Below, piece after piece: positions 47,669-56,388 of a stretch of DNA of 64,000 bases (positions are counted from its first letter, which is position 1; the number at the start of each line of letters is the position of its first letter). The stretch is taken from NCBI GenBank assembly GCA_963702995.1, contig OY969783.1, positions 2,046,001 to 2,110,000 on the forward strand, read 5' to 3'. The DNA is from MFD04580-c1 sp963702995. GTDB taxonomy: Bacteria > Planctomycetota > Phycisphaerae > Tepidisphaerales > Tepidisphaeraceae. The notes beneath the pieces are model-generated. The model worked only from the letters and a program-made list of their open reading frames with translations, did not search any database and had not been told where the DNA came from. The translations under genes and the position numbers were made by a program.

Positions 47669-48484
47669 TTACCGATTGCTCCGGCCGTTCGGGGCCCCAG
47701 GACGCCAGTCGCACGGCCAGGTGTCGGTCAGGTGGATGAACCCGAGCCGCTCGAGGATTGGACGGCTTGTCGGAAGTGCGTCAACGATCAGGTACCGAGC
47801 GCCAAACGAGATCGCATCGCGCGCTCGGGCGGCGACTACCGCCCTGTACCACCCGCGGCCGCGATGGGAGGGGCGCGTCCCGCCGCCGTACAAGCCCCCG
47901 AAGGCGCTCTGCGCGTGCGTGTAAAGGCGGCCGATGCTGACCGCTTCCCCGCCTTCGCACGCGATGTAGCCCAGATGATCGGTCGAGCCGGCCGCAAGCC
48001 CGCGAGCCAGTTCCCCGGCCGTCAACGCATAGTCCTTGCCGAAGATCCCTTCGGCGGCGGCCCGAAATAACTCAAGTTGGGCCGACGTGGTGACCGTGCC
48101 CACCGGGAAGGACGACGCCGCCACCCACGCCGGAGGCATCGCAAGGTCGAGCACCATGACCGCCTCGCGCGGGCCGATGTCCAAGCCATGTTCAGCGAGG
48201 CGGTTAGTCAGATCGGCGGGCGGATCATGACCGTAGGCTTTCCATTCGAACGCCGCACCCAGGCGTCGGTAATGCTCGACCTGATCGGTAATCACCTCGT
48301 CAGCGAGGGTGCTGTCGAACGACGAGAACAGGACCAAATGCCGAATATCGCCGCCGATGGCGCAACGCGTGACATGGGGCAGGATCTCCAGCGCCTCGCC
48401 GTCGCGGGCGAGCGACTTCCGCTCGGCGTCCAGGAGGCGAAGAACCGCGGCGCGATCGAGCGTGGAGGTGGCGGTCACAGTCAT
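47669..48484 (-). CDS. GNAT-family N-acetyltransferase
   Basis: The 271-residue protein has the GNAT acetyl-CoA loop late in the sequence ('GGGTRPSHRGRGWYRAVVAA', with R-G-x-G-x) and the C-terminal 'TSRPILERLGFIHL'. The N-terminal half is a degenerate second GNAT-like domain. The substrate is unknown. Its ATG overlaps the stop of the EamA gene by four bases (ATGA), so the two form an operon. Confidence 0.8.
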   Translation of the reverse strand: MTVTATSTLDRAAVLRLLDAERKSLARDGEALEILPHVTRCAIGGDIRHLVLFSSFDSTLADEVITDQVEHYRRLGAAFEWKAYGHDPPADLTNRLAEHGLDIGPREAVMVLDLAMPPAWVAASSFPVGTVTTSAQLELFRAAAEGIFGKDYALTAGELARGLAAGSTDHLGYIACEGGEAVSIGRLYTHAQSAFGGLYGGGTRPSHRGRGWYRAVVAARARDAISFGARYLIVDALPTSRPILERLGFIHLTDTWPCDWRPGAPNGRSNR

Positions 48485-48948
48485 CGGGCCTTGAGGGCGG
48501 TCAGGTAGGCGCCGAAGGTGATCAGCGCAATGCCAACCCAGTTGATCGGACGCGGCCGCTCGTTCAGAAAAGCGAACGCCAGGGCGGCCGCGAGAGGAAC
48601 GCTCAGTTTATCGATCGGCGCCACCTGCGTCACCTTTCCCCCAACCTGCAACGCCTTGAACCCGAACAGCCAGGAAGACGCCCCGGCAATGCCGGAAAGC
48701 GCGATCATGGCGAGGGCCTTGCCGTGGAGGGTGGCGAGCTTTGGCCAAAGCCGCTGCGCCGAGCAGATGCAGATCAGGAAGAAGAGCATGACGGCCGCTC
48801 GAATCGCGGTGGCAAGCGTCGAGTCGATCCCTTCCATTCCGATCTTGGCGAAGATCCCCACCATCGAGGCGCAACCCGCGGCCAGCAGGGCATAAACGAG
48901 CCAGCCATAGCCGGCGGGTTCCGCAGGAAGAGAGTTGAGTGTGCCCAT
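48481..48948 (-). CDS. EamA/DMT-type membrane protein (single-domain)
   Basis: The 155-residue protein has about five hydrophobic helices and the EamA ending 'RPINWVGIALITFGAYL'. It is half the length of a two-domain DMT transporter, so it would need to dimerise. ATG at 48948. It is coupled to the GNAT gene. The larger CapD-like reading frame overlaps its first ~340 bases in another frame, which I regard as read-through of a lost stop. Confidence 0.8.
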   Translation of the reverse strand: MGTLNSLPAEPAGYGWLVYALLAAGCASMVGIFAKIGMEGIDSTLATAIRAAVMLFFLICICSAQRLWPKLATLHGKALAMIALSGIAGASSWLFGFKALQVGGKVTQVAPIDKLSVPLAAALAFAFLNERPRPINWVGIALITFGAYLTALKAR

Positions 48949-50350
48949 GAGCGGCACTATATCCCGTCGGCGGTTGAAATCCTGGGTCGGACGCCGAAGA
49001 AAGGGGAGACTCCCTTTTTCGGGCGGGGGAATGGGGAGTCTCCCCTTTCTTCGGCTTGTCGAGAGGCTCAGGCGGCCTGGGTCTGGGCTTGGTCGCGGCC
49101 GGTGTCCGTGAGCTTGAGGAGGGGAAGGCCCGCTGAACGGCGGCGGCCGATGGCGACATCGGGCGATACTCCGGCACGCAGCGGGCGAGGGCGGCGACAG
49201 CGTCCGACGCCGATCCGTTCGTCGCGGCGGCCAGCAGGTCGAGGCCGCGGGCGACCGTGGCGGCATCGGTCCTCGGAAGCTGCCAGACCCGAATCTTCTC
49301 GTGCGCGGTCGGGCGCGTCTGCTCGTCGTCCCTGGCCAGCTCCTCGTGGAGCTTTTCGCCGCGGCGAACCCCGGTAATGCGGATCTCGATGTCCTTGTCG
49401 GGCGTCAGCCCGTTCCGAACGATCAGCTCTCGCGCCAGGTCGAGGATCCGGACTGGTTCCCCCATGTCTAGGATGAAGACCTCGCCCCCCTTCCCGATGG
49501 CGCCGGCTTGCATCACAAGCTGGCTCGCCTCGGGGATGGTCATGAAATAGCGCTGCATGTCCGGGTGGGTGACCGTCACCGGCCCGCCGGCTTCGATCTG
49601 CTTCTGGAAAATCGGGACCACGCTGCCGGAGGAGCCTAGGACGTTGCCAAACCGCACGGCGACAAACCGCGTCCCGCCCTGCCCGCGGACCGACTGCGGC
49701 CGCCCGTTGAGGGATTGGATGTACAGCTCGGCAAACCGCTTCGCCGCCCCCATGACGCTGCTGGGGTTGACGGCCTTGTCGGTGCTGATCAGGACGAATG
49801 CCTGCACCCCTGCGGCGGCCGCGGCATCGGCGACGACCTTCGTGCCGAAGATGTTGTTCTTGATCGCCTCGCCAGGGTTGGCTTCCATCATCGGCACGTG
49901 CTTATGGGCGGCGCAGTGGAAGACCACATGCGGCGCCTCGTCGGCGAAGACGCGTGCGATGCGGCGGGCGTCGCAGACGTCGGCGACGCACGGCAGGATT
50001 TCGGACCCCACCCAGGTGTGGCGCAGCTCGCGGTCGATCTCGAACAGGGCATTTTCGGCCCGCTCGACAAGGGTCAGCCGCTGCGGGCAGAACCGCAAGC
50101 TCTGACGGCAGATCTCCGAGCCGATGCTCCCGCCCGCGCCGGTCACCAGGACGCGCTTGCCGCCAATGAAACGCTGAAGCTCGGGAGTATCGAGGTTGAT
50201 CGCCGGCCGCCCGAGAAGGGCCGCCAGACTTGGCGTCGCTCCTAGGGCCGCCGTGGTCGAAAAAATGGCTTTGGGGCCTCTCCCGAGGGCGCGGCCTTCA
50301 ACAGGCAAGCGTGTCAGGGCACGTCGGATTGAACGCAGGATGCTCCGCAC
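48608..50350 (-). CDS. CapD/FlaA1-like NAD-dependent sugar dehydratase/epimerase, 3' end altered
   Basis: The soluble short-chain dehydrogenase acts on UDP-sugars (4,6-dehydratase/5-epimerase group). Motifs are 'VLVTGAGGSIGSEICRQ', 'CAAHKHVPMMEANPGEAIKN', catalytic 'ISTDKAVNPSSVMGAAKR' and 'MQRYFMTIPEASQLV'. The start is GTG at 50350, with a 60-residue lead. The enzyme should end soon after 'RCVPEYRP' (~nt 49150). Instead the frame runs through a hairpin repeat (48993-49055) and on across the EamA gene in another frame to 48608, adding ~190 residues with no family match. The hairpin probably removed the original stop. Confidence 0.8.
   Translation of the reverse strand: MRSILRSIRRALTRLPVEGRALGRGPKAIFSTTAALGATPSLAALLGRPAINLDTPELQRFIGGKRVLVTGAGGSIGSEICRQSLRFCPQRLTLVERAENALFEIDRELRHTWVGSEILPCVADVCDARRIARVFADEAPHVVFHCAAHKHVPMMEANPGEAIKNNIFGTKVVADAAAAAGVQAFVLISTDKAVNPSSVMGAAKRFAELYIQSLNGRPQSVRGQGGTRFVAVRFGNVLGSSGSVVPIFQKQIEAGGPVTVTHPDMQRYFMTIPEASQLVMQAGAIGKGGEVFILDMGEPVRILDLARELIVRNGLTPDKDIEIRITGVRRGEKLHEELARDDEQTRPTAHEKIRVWQLPRTDAATVARGLDLLAAATNGSASDAVAALARCVPEYRPMSPSAAAVQRAFPSSSSRTPAATKPRPRPPEPLDKPKKGETPHSPARKRESPLSSASDPGFQPPTGYSAAHGHTQLSSCGTRRLWLARLCPAGRGLRLDGGDLRQDRNGRDRLDACHRDSSGRHALLPDLHLLGAAALAKARHPPRQGPRHDRAFRHCRGVFLAVRVQGVAGWGKGDAGGADR
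48993..49055. repeat. 63-bp hairpin with 22-bp perfect arms
   Basis: Left arm 48993-49014 (GCCGAAGAAAGGGGAGACTC then CC) and right arm 49034-49055 are exact complements around a 19-base G-rich loop. It sits at the 3' end of the CapD-like gene. Confidence 0.9.
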
Positions 50351-50447
50351 CTCGTCCTATATCGGCTTGAACGACAAATTGGGTTGAGGGTTCGTCCCGG
50401 TTTGGCACGACAGCGCTAAACAGCCGTAAAACCTTGCCAAAAAAAGA

Positions 50448-50580
50448 GAAATCCGAAGCACGAAATCGCAAAGACGCAGAAAAGAAGACGAAGCGGAAAA
50501 GACTCCCCGCCGAATCCGCTTTCATCGGCTTTTTTTTCCCCGCTTGGTCATTCCTTACGGATTTCGGGCTGCGGATTTTG
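50448..50580. repeat. Dispersed hairpin repeat, family A, copy 4
   Basis: Left arm 50448-50470 (AAATCCGAAGCACGAAATCG) and right arm 50551-50580 (TTCCTTACGGATTTCGGGCT). It lies upstream of the CapD-like gene in a 534-base divergent gap. The remaining ~300 bases to the next gene show no promoter or ORF I can support. Confidence 0.75.
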
Positions 50581-50884
50581 CCTTCTTTGTTAGGCCGCGA
50601 TTCGCCAGGTAGCGCTGTAGTGTTAGAAGCCGTCGCGGCCGCCGAGACGACTGGGGCGGGTGGCAGCGCGGCCCAGCTGGAGACGGTCAAAGTTCGCGGC
50701 AGCGGCGGTCGGACGACCCGCCTTCTGGCGGAATGCCGCGGTTTTCGTCCCGTTCTGTTGACTTTCCAAGCCTCGACGAGGCAGACTGCGATGCGGGCAT
50801 GGGCTGCGTCGCGGCGAGCCGCACGGATGAGCGGCCGTCGGCGTCCCGCCGAGTATCGCAGAGTGTTCGAGCATTGGAGGCTTG

Positions 50885-51763
50885 ATGCGCGCTTTGTTGT
50901 TGACCCTTTCGTTCGTGGGCGCGCTGGCGATCGTCCTCTTCTGCGTCATCGCAGTGGGGTGGCTCCGTCTGAATCGCCTCGATCAGCCATCCGAAACCGT
51001 GGCCGCCGAAGCCGGTGAATCCCCTGCGGCGTCGCTTCCGCCGAAAGCCTCACTCGACGGCGCCGGGCGTCTCTTAAACCCTCCGGCACCGGCGATCCCT
51101 CTCAAGCCGCAGGTGTCGGCCAGGGGCCTGGATCGGCCGGCGGCGATCCCGGAACCTCAGGTTCACGCGGCGGCGACGGTGGCCCCCGTGCCAATTTCCG
51201 AAGCGCCACCGAGACTTCGGCCGCCTGGCTGGGTTGCGCCGGAAGTCGCCGCTGGCGGCGCGGCCGCCGATGTCGGGCGGGTGGGCCCGCGGCCGCTCGA
51301 TCCTGGGCGAGGCAATGCCGGGCCGATCCATCCCGCCCCCGCCCCCGTCGGAGCGGTCGCGCACGGAATTGACAGGCACGAGGCGGGCGCTCCGATCACG
51401 CTCCTGATTCACGGTGCCAGGTTGGTCGGCCCGGGCTTTCGTGCGGCGGCCGAGACGCCGTTCTGGGTGGACCCCAGTGACTGTGCCGAGTGGAAGCTGA
51501 ACCTGCCCCGCGCGGGGACGTTCCGCGTCCGAATGACCTGGGGCAGCGACCCTGGCACCGGCGGGCCGTTCGAGCTGACGGTCGGTGACCAGACGCTGCG
51601 AGGCAAGACGCAATCGACCGGCAGCTTCTGGAACTTTGACCGAATGGACGTGGGCACGATCGCCCTGCCGGCCGGTGGAGCGACGATCAAGCTGCGGCCG
51701 GACGGCCCATCGGCCATCGCGCTGATGAACCTCGGCCGGCTGGAGTTTGTCCCGCTCGAATAA
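50885..51763 (+). CDS. Membrane-anchored protein with C-terminal jelly-roll (carbohydrate-binding-like) domain
   Basis: The 292-residue protein has an N-terminal membrane helix ('LTLSFVGALAIVLFCVIAVG'), a long Pro/Ala-rich linker (residues ~40-165) and a C-terminal ~120-residue beta domain ('FWVDPSDCAEWKLNLPRAG', 'IKLRPDGPSAIALMNLGRL'), resembling the CBM/galactose-binding folds seen in planctomycete secreted proteins. GGAGG four bases before ATG at 50885 fixes the start. Ligand unknown. Confidence 0.65.
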   Translation: MRALLLTLSFVGALAIVLFCVIAVGWLRLNRLDQPSETVAAEAGESPAASLPPKASLDGAGRLLNPPAPAIPLKPQVSARGLDRPAAIPEPQVHAAATVAPVPISEAPPRLRPPGWVAPEVAAGGAAADVGRVGPRPLDPGRGNAGPIHPAPAPVGAVAHGIDRHEAGAPITLLIHGARLVGPGFRAAAETPFWVDPSDCAEWKLNLPRAGTFRVRMTWGSDPGTGGPFELTVGDQTLRGKTQSTGSFWNFDRMDVGTIALPAGGATIKLRPDGPSAIALMNLGRLEFVPLE

Positions 51764-52030
51764 ACTCGCGCGAGCGGTAAACGGATGTCGTTCGCGCGGG
51801 GGACGACAACCAAACCATCTCGCCTTCTGGGGCTCCGGATCGACTCGGGCGGGACACGTTCCATGCTACGGGGGCATGTGCATTGACGGTTTCCTAACAC
51901 TTTCGTCATGCCGGGCGGGCTCGGCTGTCTTTGACGCGAGGCGGCATCGCGAGTTACGATGCTCGGCAACCACACGTCGTGGAAATGTCCGATTTTCAGC
52001 CGGGAGACCCCCCGGAAAGGAAGGAGTCCC

Positions 52031-52555
52031 ATGCGTTACGCCTTGACCCTGTGCGCGGCCGCTCTAAGTGCTTCGCTGCTTGTCGGTTGTAAGGACGAGC
52101 CCGCGGCCAACACCCCCGTGCCACCGTCCACCGCTCCGACGAGCATGCCGACGACCGGCGACATGACGTCGATGATGCCGTCATCGATGCCCTCCATGTC
52201 AGCGTCGATGCCATCGATGCCGTCGATGTCCACGACAATGCCCGCGATGACCCCGCCCGCGATGACCCCGCCCGCGATGACCCCGTCCACCACCACGCCG
52301 CCCGCCACTCCGGATGCGTCGGTCTCGACCGACGACGCGAAAACCAAGGCCATGTCGATCATGGACGACGTCAAAAAGGCGGTCAAGGACAACAAGCTTG
52401 ATGACGCCGACGCCGGCCTGAAGAAGCTGGATGACCTGAAGTCGAAGCTCCCGGCCGACATGCAGACGCAGATCGACGAGCTGAAGAAGACCGTCGAAGG
52501 CGCCAAGAAGATGCTCGGCAACATCCCCTCAGGCCTCCCGGGGCTGAGCAAGTAA
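52031..52555 (+). CDS. Small lipoprotein with Met/Pro/Thr-rich repeats
   Basis: The start has AGGAAGGAG upstream, and the signal peptide ends in the lipobox LLVGC (Cys ~20). After a Met/Pro/Ser/Thr-rich low-complexity stretch (repeats such as 'AMTPPAMTPPAMTP'), the C-terminal ~75 residues are a charged helical pair ('LDDADAGLKKLDDLKSKLP'). Met-rich repeats can bind copper, but no function is shown. It ends 65 bases before a strong terminator. Confidence 0.75.
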   Translation: MRYALTLCAAALSASLLVGCKDEPAANTPVPPSTAPTSMPTTGDMTSMMPSSMPSMSASMPSMPSMSTTMPAMTPPAMTPPAMTPSTTTPPATPDASVSTDDAKTKAMSIMDDVKKAVKDNKLDDADAGLKKLDDLKSKLPADMQTQIDELKKTVEGAKKMLGNIPSGLPGLSK

Positions 52556-52621
52556 TCGTGCGTTCAAGCCAAGGGTCCTGACGACCAGACGCGGGGCACC
52601 ATTTCCGGGCTACACTGCGCG

Positions 52622-52657
52622 AGGGCCGCATGCACCGCATGCGGCCCTTGTTCTGTT
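52622..52657 (+). terminator. Strong intrinsic terminator after the lipoprotein gene
   Basis: The 11-bp stem GGGCCGCATGC / GCATGCGGCCC with a 3-base loop is followed by TTGTTCTGTT. It follows the lipoprotein stop by about 65 bases, on the same strand. Confidence 0.8.
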
Positions 52658-52718
52658 GCCGATCGACGGTTTCACCCTGCCTGTTGCGCATGGGCCCCGG
52701 ACGCCACAACAGGGCGAG

Positions 52719-52763
52719 AAGACGCAAGGCCGACGGGGCGTCCCGTCGGCCTCTGTCGTCTTC
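52719..52763 (+). terminator. Second hairpin, possible tandem terminator
   Basis: A 10-bp stem, GGCCGACGGG / CCCGTCGGCC, with a GCGT tetraloop lies inside outer complementary bases (GAAGACG ... CGTCTTC). TCTGTCGTCTTC follows the stem. With the previous hairpin it probably insulates the RHS island. Confidence 0.6.
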
Positions 52764-52858
52764 GGTTCGATCGATTCGGGGCGATCCCGCGGCCGCTACG
52801 CGGTTGCGGCTCGTGGTCCGTTCCAGGCAAGATTGCGGGGGCGCGGTGACGCCACCCG

Positions 52859-52935
52859 AAGTGCCGCCGGTGCCCTCACCGGCGGGCCTTTTGTGTCGTC
52901 GGCAACACCGCCGGTGGGGGCACCGGCGGCACGTT
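52859..52935. repeat. Dispersed hairpin repeat, family E, copy 2
   Basis: GTGCCGCCGGTGCCCTCACC and its near-perfect complement end at 52935. The outside flank (GTCCGTTCCAGGCAAGATTG, from 52815) also matches copy 1, inverted. It forms the left edge of the RHS island. Confidence 0.75.
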
Positions 52936-53109
52936 CTCATCCTCAACACCGACGGCACCATCAATACCGCCGCACAGGTCGCCGACGGGGCACACCGCCC
53001 GATCTCCTTCACCACCTACGACAATCCCGGCGAAGCCGTCCTGCGGGACATGTACTCCGGCGATAGCGTGACCATCGACCCGATTGGAAAAGAGGACAGT
53101 CTCAATTAA
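52936..53109 (+). pseudogene. Probable RHS-family coding fragment
   Basis: The open frame carries 'TDGTINTAAQVADG' and 'YDNPGEAVLRDMYSGDSVTI', which resembles the YD-repeat style of RHS proteins. There is no start and the end runs into family D repeat sequence. I treat it as an isolated remnant. Confidence 0.4.
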
Positions 53110-53111
53110 TG

Positions 53112-53262
53112 GAACGGAAAAGGGGGCGGTATCAAATAGTCGATCGGGAATGACTGATGCGAGGCCGCCTATGACGCAACCTTCCGCCGTCGGTAGCGAC
53201 GCAAGCCCGGAGCACGATGTTCGTGCAACGAACGGCCTCGGGGAGCCGCCGGTCGATCGGGG
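53112..53262. repeat. Dispersed repeat, family D (REP-like), copy 1
   Basis: It begins AAAAGGGGGCGGTATCAAAT and includes GCAAGCCCGGAGCACGATGT and GGCCTCGGGGAGCCGCCGGT. Parallel copies lie at 56213 and 58845, all within this island and all in the same orientation. Confidence 0.8.
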
Positions 53263-54057
53263 GGCCATAAAAGGGTCACCTCCAAATCTGTCCCACCGGC
53301 GCCGCCAGCAGCGCCGCGGCCGACTCGGTCAGCAACACCTACAATGCCCTCGGCCAGCCGGTCACCATGACCGATCAGAACCAGACGGTGCATGGGTACG
53401 GCTACGACGTCCTCGGCCGCCCCGTCAACGGCGGCGACTCGGTCACGGGCCTCGACCGCTTCGGCCGTCGTGCCGTTGGCCGATTCGGTGATGCGGTGGC
53501 CGGCGGCGTCGTAGGAGAGCGACAAAGCGGAGTCGTCTACGCCCAGAACGTGTGGGACTTGGGTACGTCGATTCGCTCGTCGAACGGGACGCCCACAACG
53601 CGAGCGTCAGCGGCACGGGACTGAACCAGCGCCTCTACGCCCAACAGGACGCGAACGAGAACGTCACGGCGGTGACGAACGCAGCCGGGGCAGTGGTCAA
53701 CCGCTGGGTCTATGGTTCCTATGGTCTTGCGACGCAGCTCAATGCCGACTGGTCAACCGGTGGGAGCGATTTAGGCTGGGTCTATCTGCATCAGGGCGGG
53801 CGGCTAGAGGCGGCGACGAGGCTGTACTACTTTCGGAATCGGGACTACGGCGCGACGCTGGGTCGATGGGTGGAGCAGGATCCGGCGGGGTATATTGAAG
53901 GCTCGGATAACTATGTTGCGCTTGGAACGTCGCCCGTGGGCCGCCTTGATAGCAACGGGCTGACCTCCTCACTCTACGAATCGACGGCTGCCAGCGGTAA
54001 GTCTGTTAGTGTCTCACTGAGCAAAGTCGCCGCCCTTTCAATGACGTGGGATACTAG

Positions 54058-54987
54058 GCTCTGTCTCGAAACCATGGTAGCTGCCTAAGATCTGATGCCC
54101 CAAGGAGGTGGGCACAGATGGAGCGACACGAACTTACGGACGAGCAATGGGAACTGGTTGAGCCGCTGATCCCCCGGAGCACGGCCCGCACCGGCCGGCC
54201 CGCCAAGGACCGACGGCTGGTCCTCAATGGCATTTTCTGGATTCTGGCGGCCGGCTGCCCGTGGCGCGACCTGGATCCACGCTTCGGTTCCTGCAAGACG
54301 GTGCACCGGTACTTTTGCCACTGGAGACGGACCGGCGTCTTCGCCGCGATCGTCGAAGCCCTGCAAGTAAAGCTCGACGCCGCGGGGCTGATCGACTGGG
54401 AACTGTGGGCCGTTGACGGTTCGAACGTGCGTGCCGCCCGGGCGGCCGCCGGCGCTGAAAAAAAGTCTCGAGCGTTACCCCGACGAGCCACAGGATCATG
54501 GGCTGGGCCGCAGTCGCGGTGGATTCGGCACGAAATTCCACCTCGTCACCGACGGGGCGGGAACGCCTCTGGCAGTCGAAGTCACGGCCGGGCAGGTTCA
54601 CGACTCGACCCGGGCCGAGTCGGTCATCGGCCAAGCGGTCGCGACGCTGATCGGGCGGCGGCGGAAGGAGCGACGGCGAAAGCACAAACCGTCGAAACTG
54701 GCCGGTGACAAAGGCTACAGCGTTCAGCGACTGCGGGATTGGCTGAAAGGACAGAAGATCGAGCCGGTCATTCCGCACAAGGACAATGAGAACGCGCGGC
54801 ACGACCCGTCGGTTCGATTCGACCGCGTCGCGTATCGCCGGCGCGGCGTGATTGAACAGTGCGTCGGATGGCTCAAGGAGTTCCGACGCATCGGGACCCG
54901 CTACGAGAAGTTGGCGGTTAATTTCCACGGGATGCTTCAACTGGCAATGATCCAGAGATACTTCCGTCTACTGTTTTGAGACAGAGC
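54058..54987 (+). mobile_element. IS5-family insertion sequence (930 bp)
   Basis: Terminal inverted repeats GCTCTGTCTC(G/A)AAAC face each other at 54058 and 54987, flanked by CTAG on both sides (54054-54057 and 54988-54991), the usual IS5-type target duplication. The element carries one transposase in two frames. It inserted in the C-terminal module of an RHS gene. Confidence 0.9.
54118..54979 (+). CDS. IS5-family transposase, two frames joined at an A7 run
   Basis: The N-terminal frame ('MERHELTDEQWELVEPLIPR' to 'WAVDGSNVRAARAA') holds the first catalytic Asp. The second frame ('GTKFHLVTDGAGTPLAVEVT', 'LAGDKGYSVQRLRDWLKGQK', then 'VIEQCVGWLKEFRRIGTRYE') holds the second Asp and the Glu of the DDE triad. 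They meet at AAAAAAAG (54458-54465); removing one A would fuse them. Relatives in this group use frameshifting or transcript slippage at such runs, so this may be functional rather than an error. Confidence 0.85.
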
Positions 54988-55609
54988 CTAGTCCAGTTGG
55001 CCCATATTACACCGGACATGAAGTTGATAATAAAACTATGTTTAAGGTCGCAGGCGCACACGTAGAATTCGAGATAACATGTCCGCCGCGGAATACCACG
55101 ACACGTCCCACGACGGGTCCGGCGTCGGCACCAGCGCCACCCGCAGTTACCTGGTATCAAGACGTAAAGATTACGCTGCCGAAATCCCTCGAAGCAGAAG
55201 ATCCAGAATACGTTGGACGTATCACGCAAGACGAGACGACGGAGCATGGAGGCGCTAACCCTTTTACCGGCTGGATCGGTGACAATAGGACTGGGAAAAA
55301 ATCGGCTCCATATCCTTTTGGGGGGGCCAACTTGATGGAAGATACGCCGAATCTTCCGCCATATTCGTTGGAATGGACAACACCTGGTATTCCGGGGGTT
55401 CCTTCAATGCCGCATCCAAAGACAAATGAGCCACCGGTTTTCAAGCAGCCGCTATACGGTACGGATCGAAACATTGAAGTGACTAAGGATTTCGTGTCGC
55501 GTGCGGTGGATGGAGTTGGCAACACCTTGGCAACGATTCGGTGGACCGTACGGATGAATCCTTCCCTTCCCCGGGAAACGCGAATAAGCTTGAAAGTCGA
55601 AGGGGCAGA

Positions 55610-56263
55610 ATGAGCGTCGAGAAGCCGGTAATTGCGCGGCTCGCCCGATTGATCGTGAGTCCACGGCTCCATCTGGCTGCTGTGGCGATTTTGTGGACCG
55701 CCACGTCGCTCGTTAGGAGCGATCAGAAGTATGAACCCTTAGAACTTAGCTCCCTCGGAATCTTCAACAGTCAGTTTTTCCCGTCAACGGTAAAGCCGAC
55801 ATCGTTTGCGATGAGAATTTCCGGAAAGCGCGTCGAGTGTATGGGGGAGATCAGGCAGCAGTTTGGCCGCTTAGTGCTCTCTGTCCCGGCGCCGTCAGGA
55901 CCAAGAAGATCCATCACAGGAGTGGAATGCGTGGGTGTCAAGGCACATGAGGTGGATTGGGCTTGCGTCCGTGGAAGTTTTTACGTTAAGGCGGGATTGC
56001 CACCCTATGGTGACCCAGTCCCATATTCAATTACAATCGACGAATTAGTGGATCCGCAGATCCGGTATTCGAACAAAGACCGAATCTGGTTCTTATACAA
56101 TCTTTCATTAATCGTCACAGTTGTGTTTGTAGTGCGGCTACTCGTGCCTCTTTTCCGGGCGAATGCTCAACCTCCGTCGCACTTCGAGGTGATTTTGGGT
56201 CGGAAAAGGGGGTCGGAAAAGGGGACGGTCTCAAATAGTCGACCGGGAATGAGGAATGAGTGA
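55610..56263 (+). CDS. Two-TM protein after the RHS tip, possible immunity protein
   Basis: The ATG overlaps the RHS stop (ATGA), the usual position of an immunity gene. The 217-residue product has one N-terminal helix ('LHLAAVAILWTATSLVRS') and one near residue 170 ('IWFLYNLSLIVTVVFVVRLL'), with a ~120-residue extracytoplasmic beta-rich part between. No family is recognised. The last ~17 residues ('RKRGSEKGTVSNSRPGMRNE') come from the family D repeat, so the natural end has been replaced. Confidence 0.6.
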   Translation: MSVEKPVIARLARLIVSPRLHLAAVAILWTATSLVRSDQKYEPLELSSLGIFNSQFFPSTVKPTSFAMRISGKRVECMGEIRQQFGRLVLSVPAPSGPRRSITGVECVGVKAHEVDWACVRGSFYVKAGLPPYGDPVPYSITIDELVDPQIRYSNKDRIWFLYNLSLIVTVVFVVRLLVPLFRANAQPPSHFEVILGRKRGSEKGTVSNSRPGMRNE

Positions 56264-56338
56264 TGCGAGGCCGCCTATGACCCAACCTTCCACCCGTGGG
56301 AGCGACGCAAGCCCGGAGCACGATGTTCGCTCCACGGG
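56213..56338. repeat. Dispersed repeat, family D (REP-like), copy 2
   Basis: It starts at GGAAAAGGGGACGGTCTCAA inside the two-TM gene and includes GCAAGCCCGGAGCACGATGT. It abuts several GGGGAATGAAACGGGGACG units leading to the RAYT element. Confidence 0.85.
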
Positions 56339-56388
56339 GGAATGAAACGGGGACGTGGGGAATGAAACGGGGGGAATGAAACGGGGAG

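Larger units (their letters stand above)
53285..55613 (+). pseudogene. RHS-repeat protein 3' part, split by an insertion sequence
   Basis: The left part has YD repeats ('VHGYGYDVLGRPV') and, after a frame break near 53550, the RHS core ('QRLYAQQDANENVTAVTNAA', 'TRLYYFRNRDYGATLGRWVE', then 'QDPAGYIEGSDNYVALGTSP'). At 54057 the frame is interrupted by an IS element; deleting the element and one CTAG copy restores the frame ('MTWDT' then 'SPVGPYYTGHEVD') through to TGA at 55611-55613. The variable C-terminal tip of ~230 residues after 'DSNGL' is unfamiliar. The 5' end of the gene is missing. The downstream two-TM gene overlaps the stop (ATGA). Confidence 0.85.
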
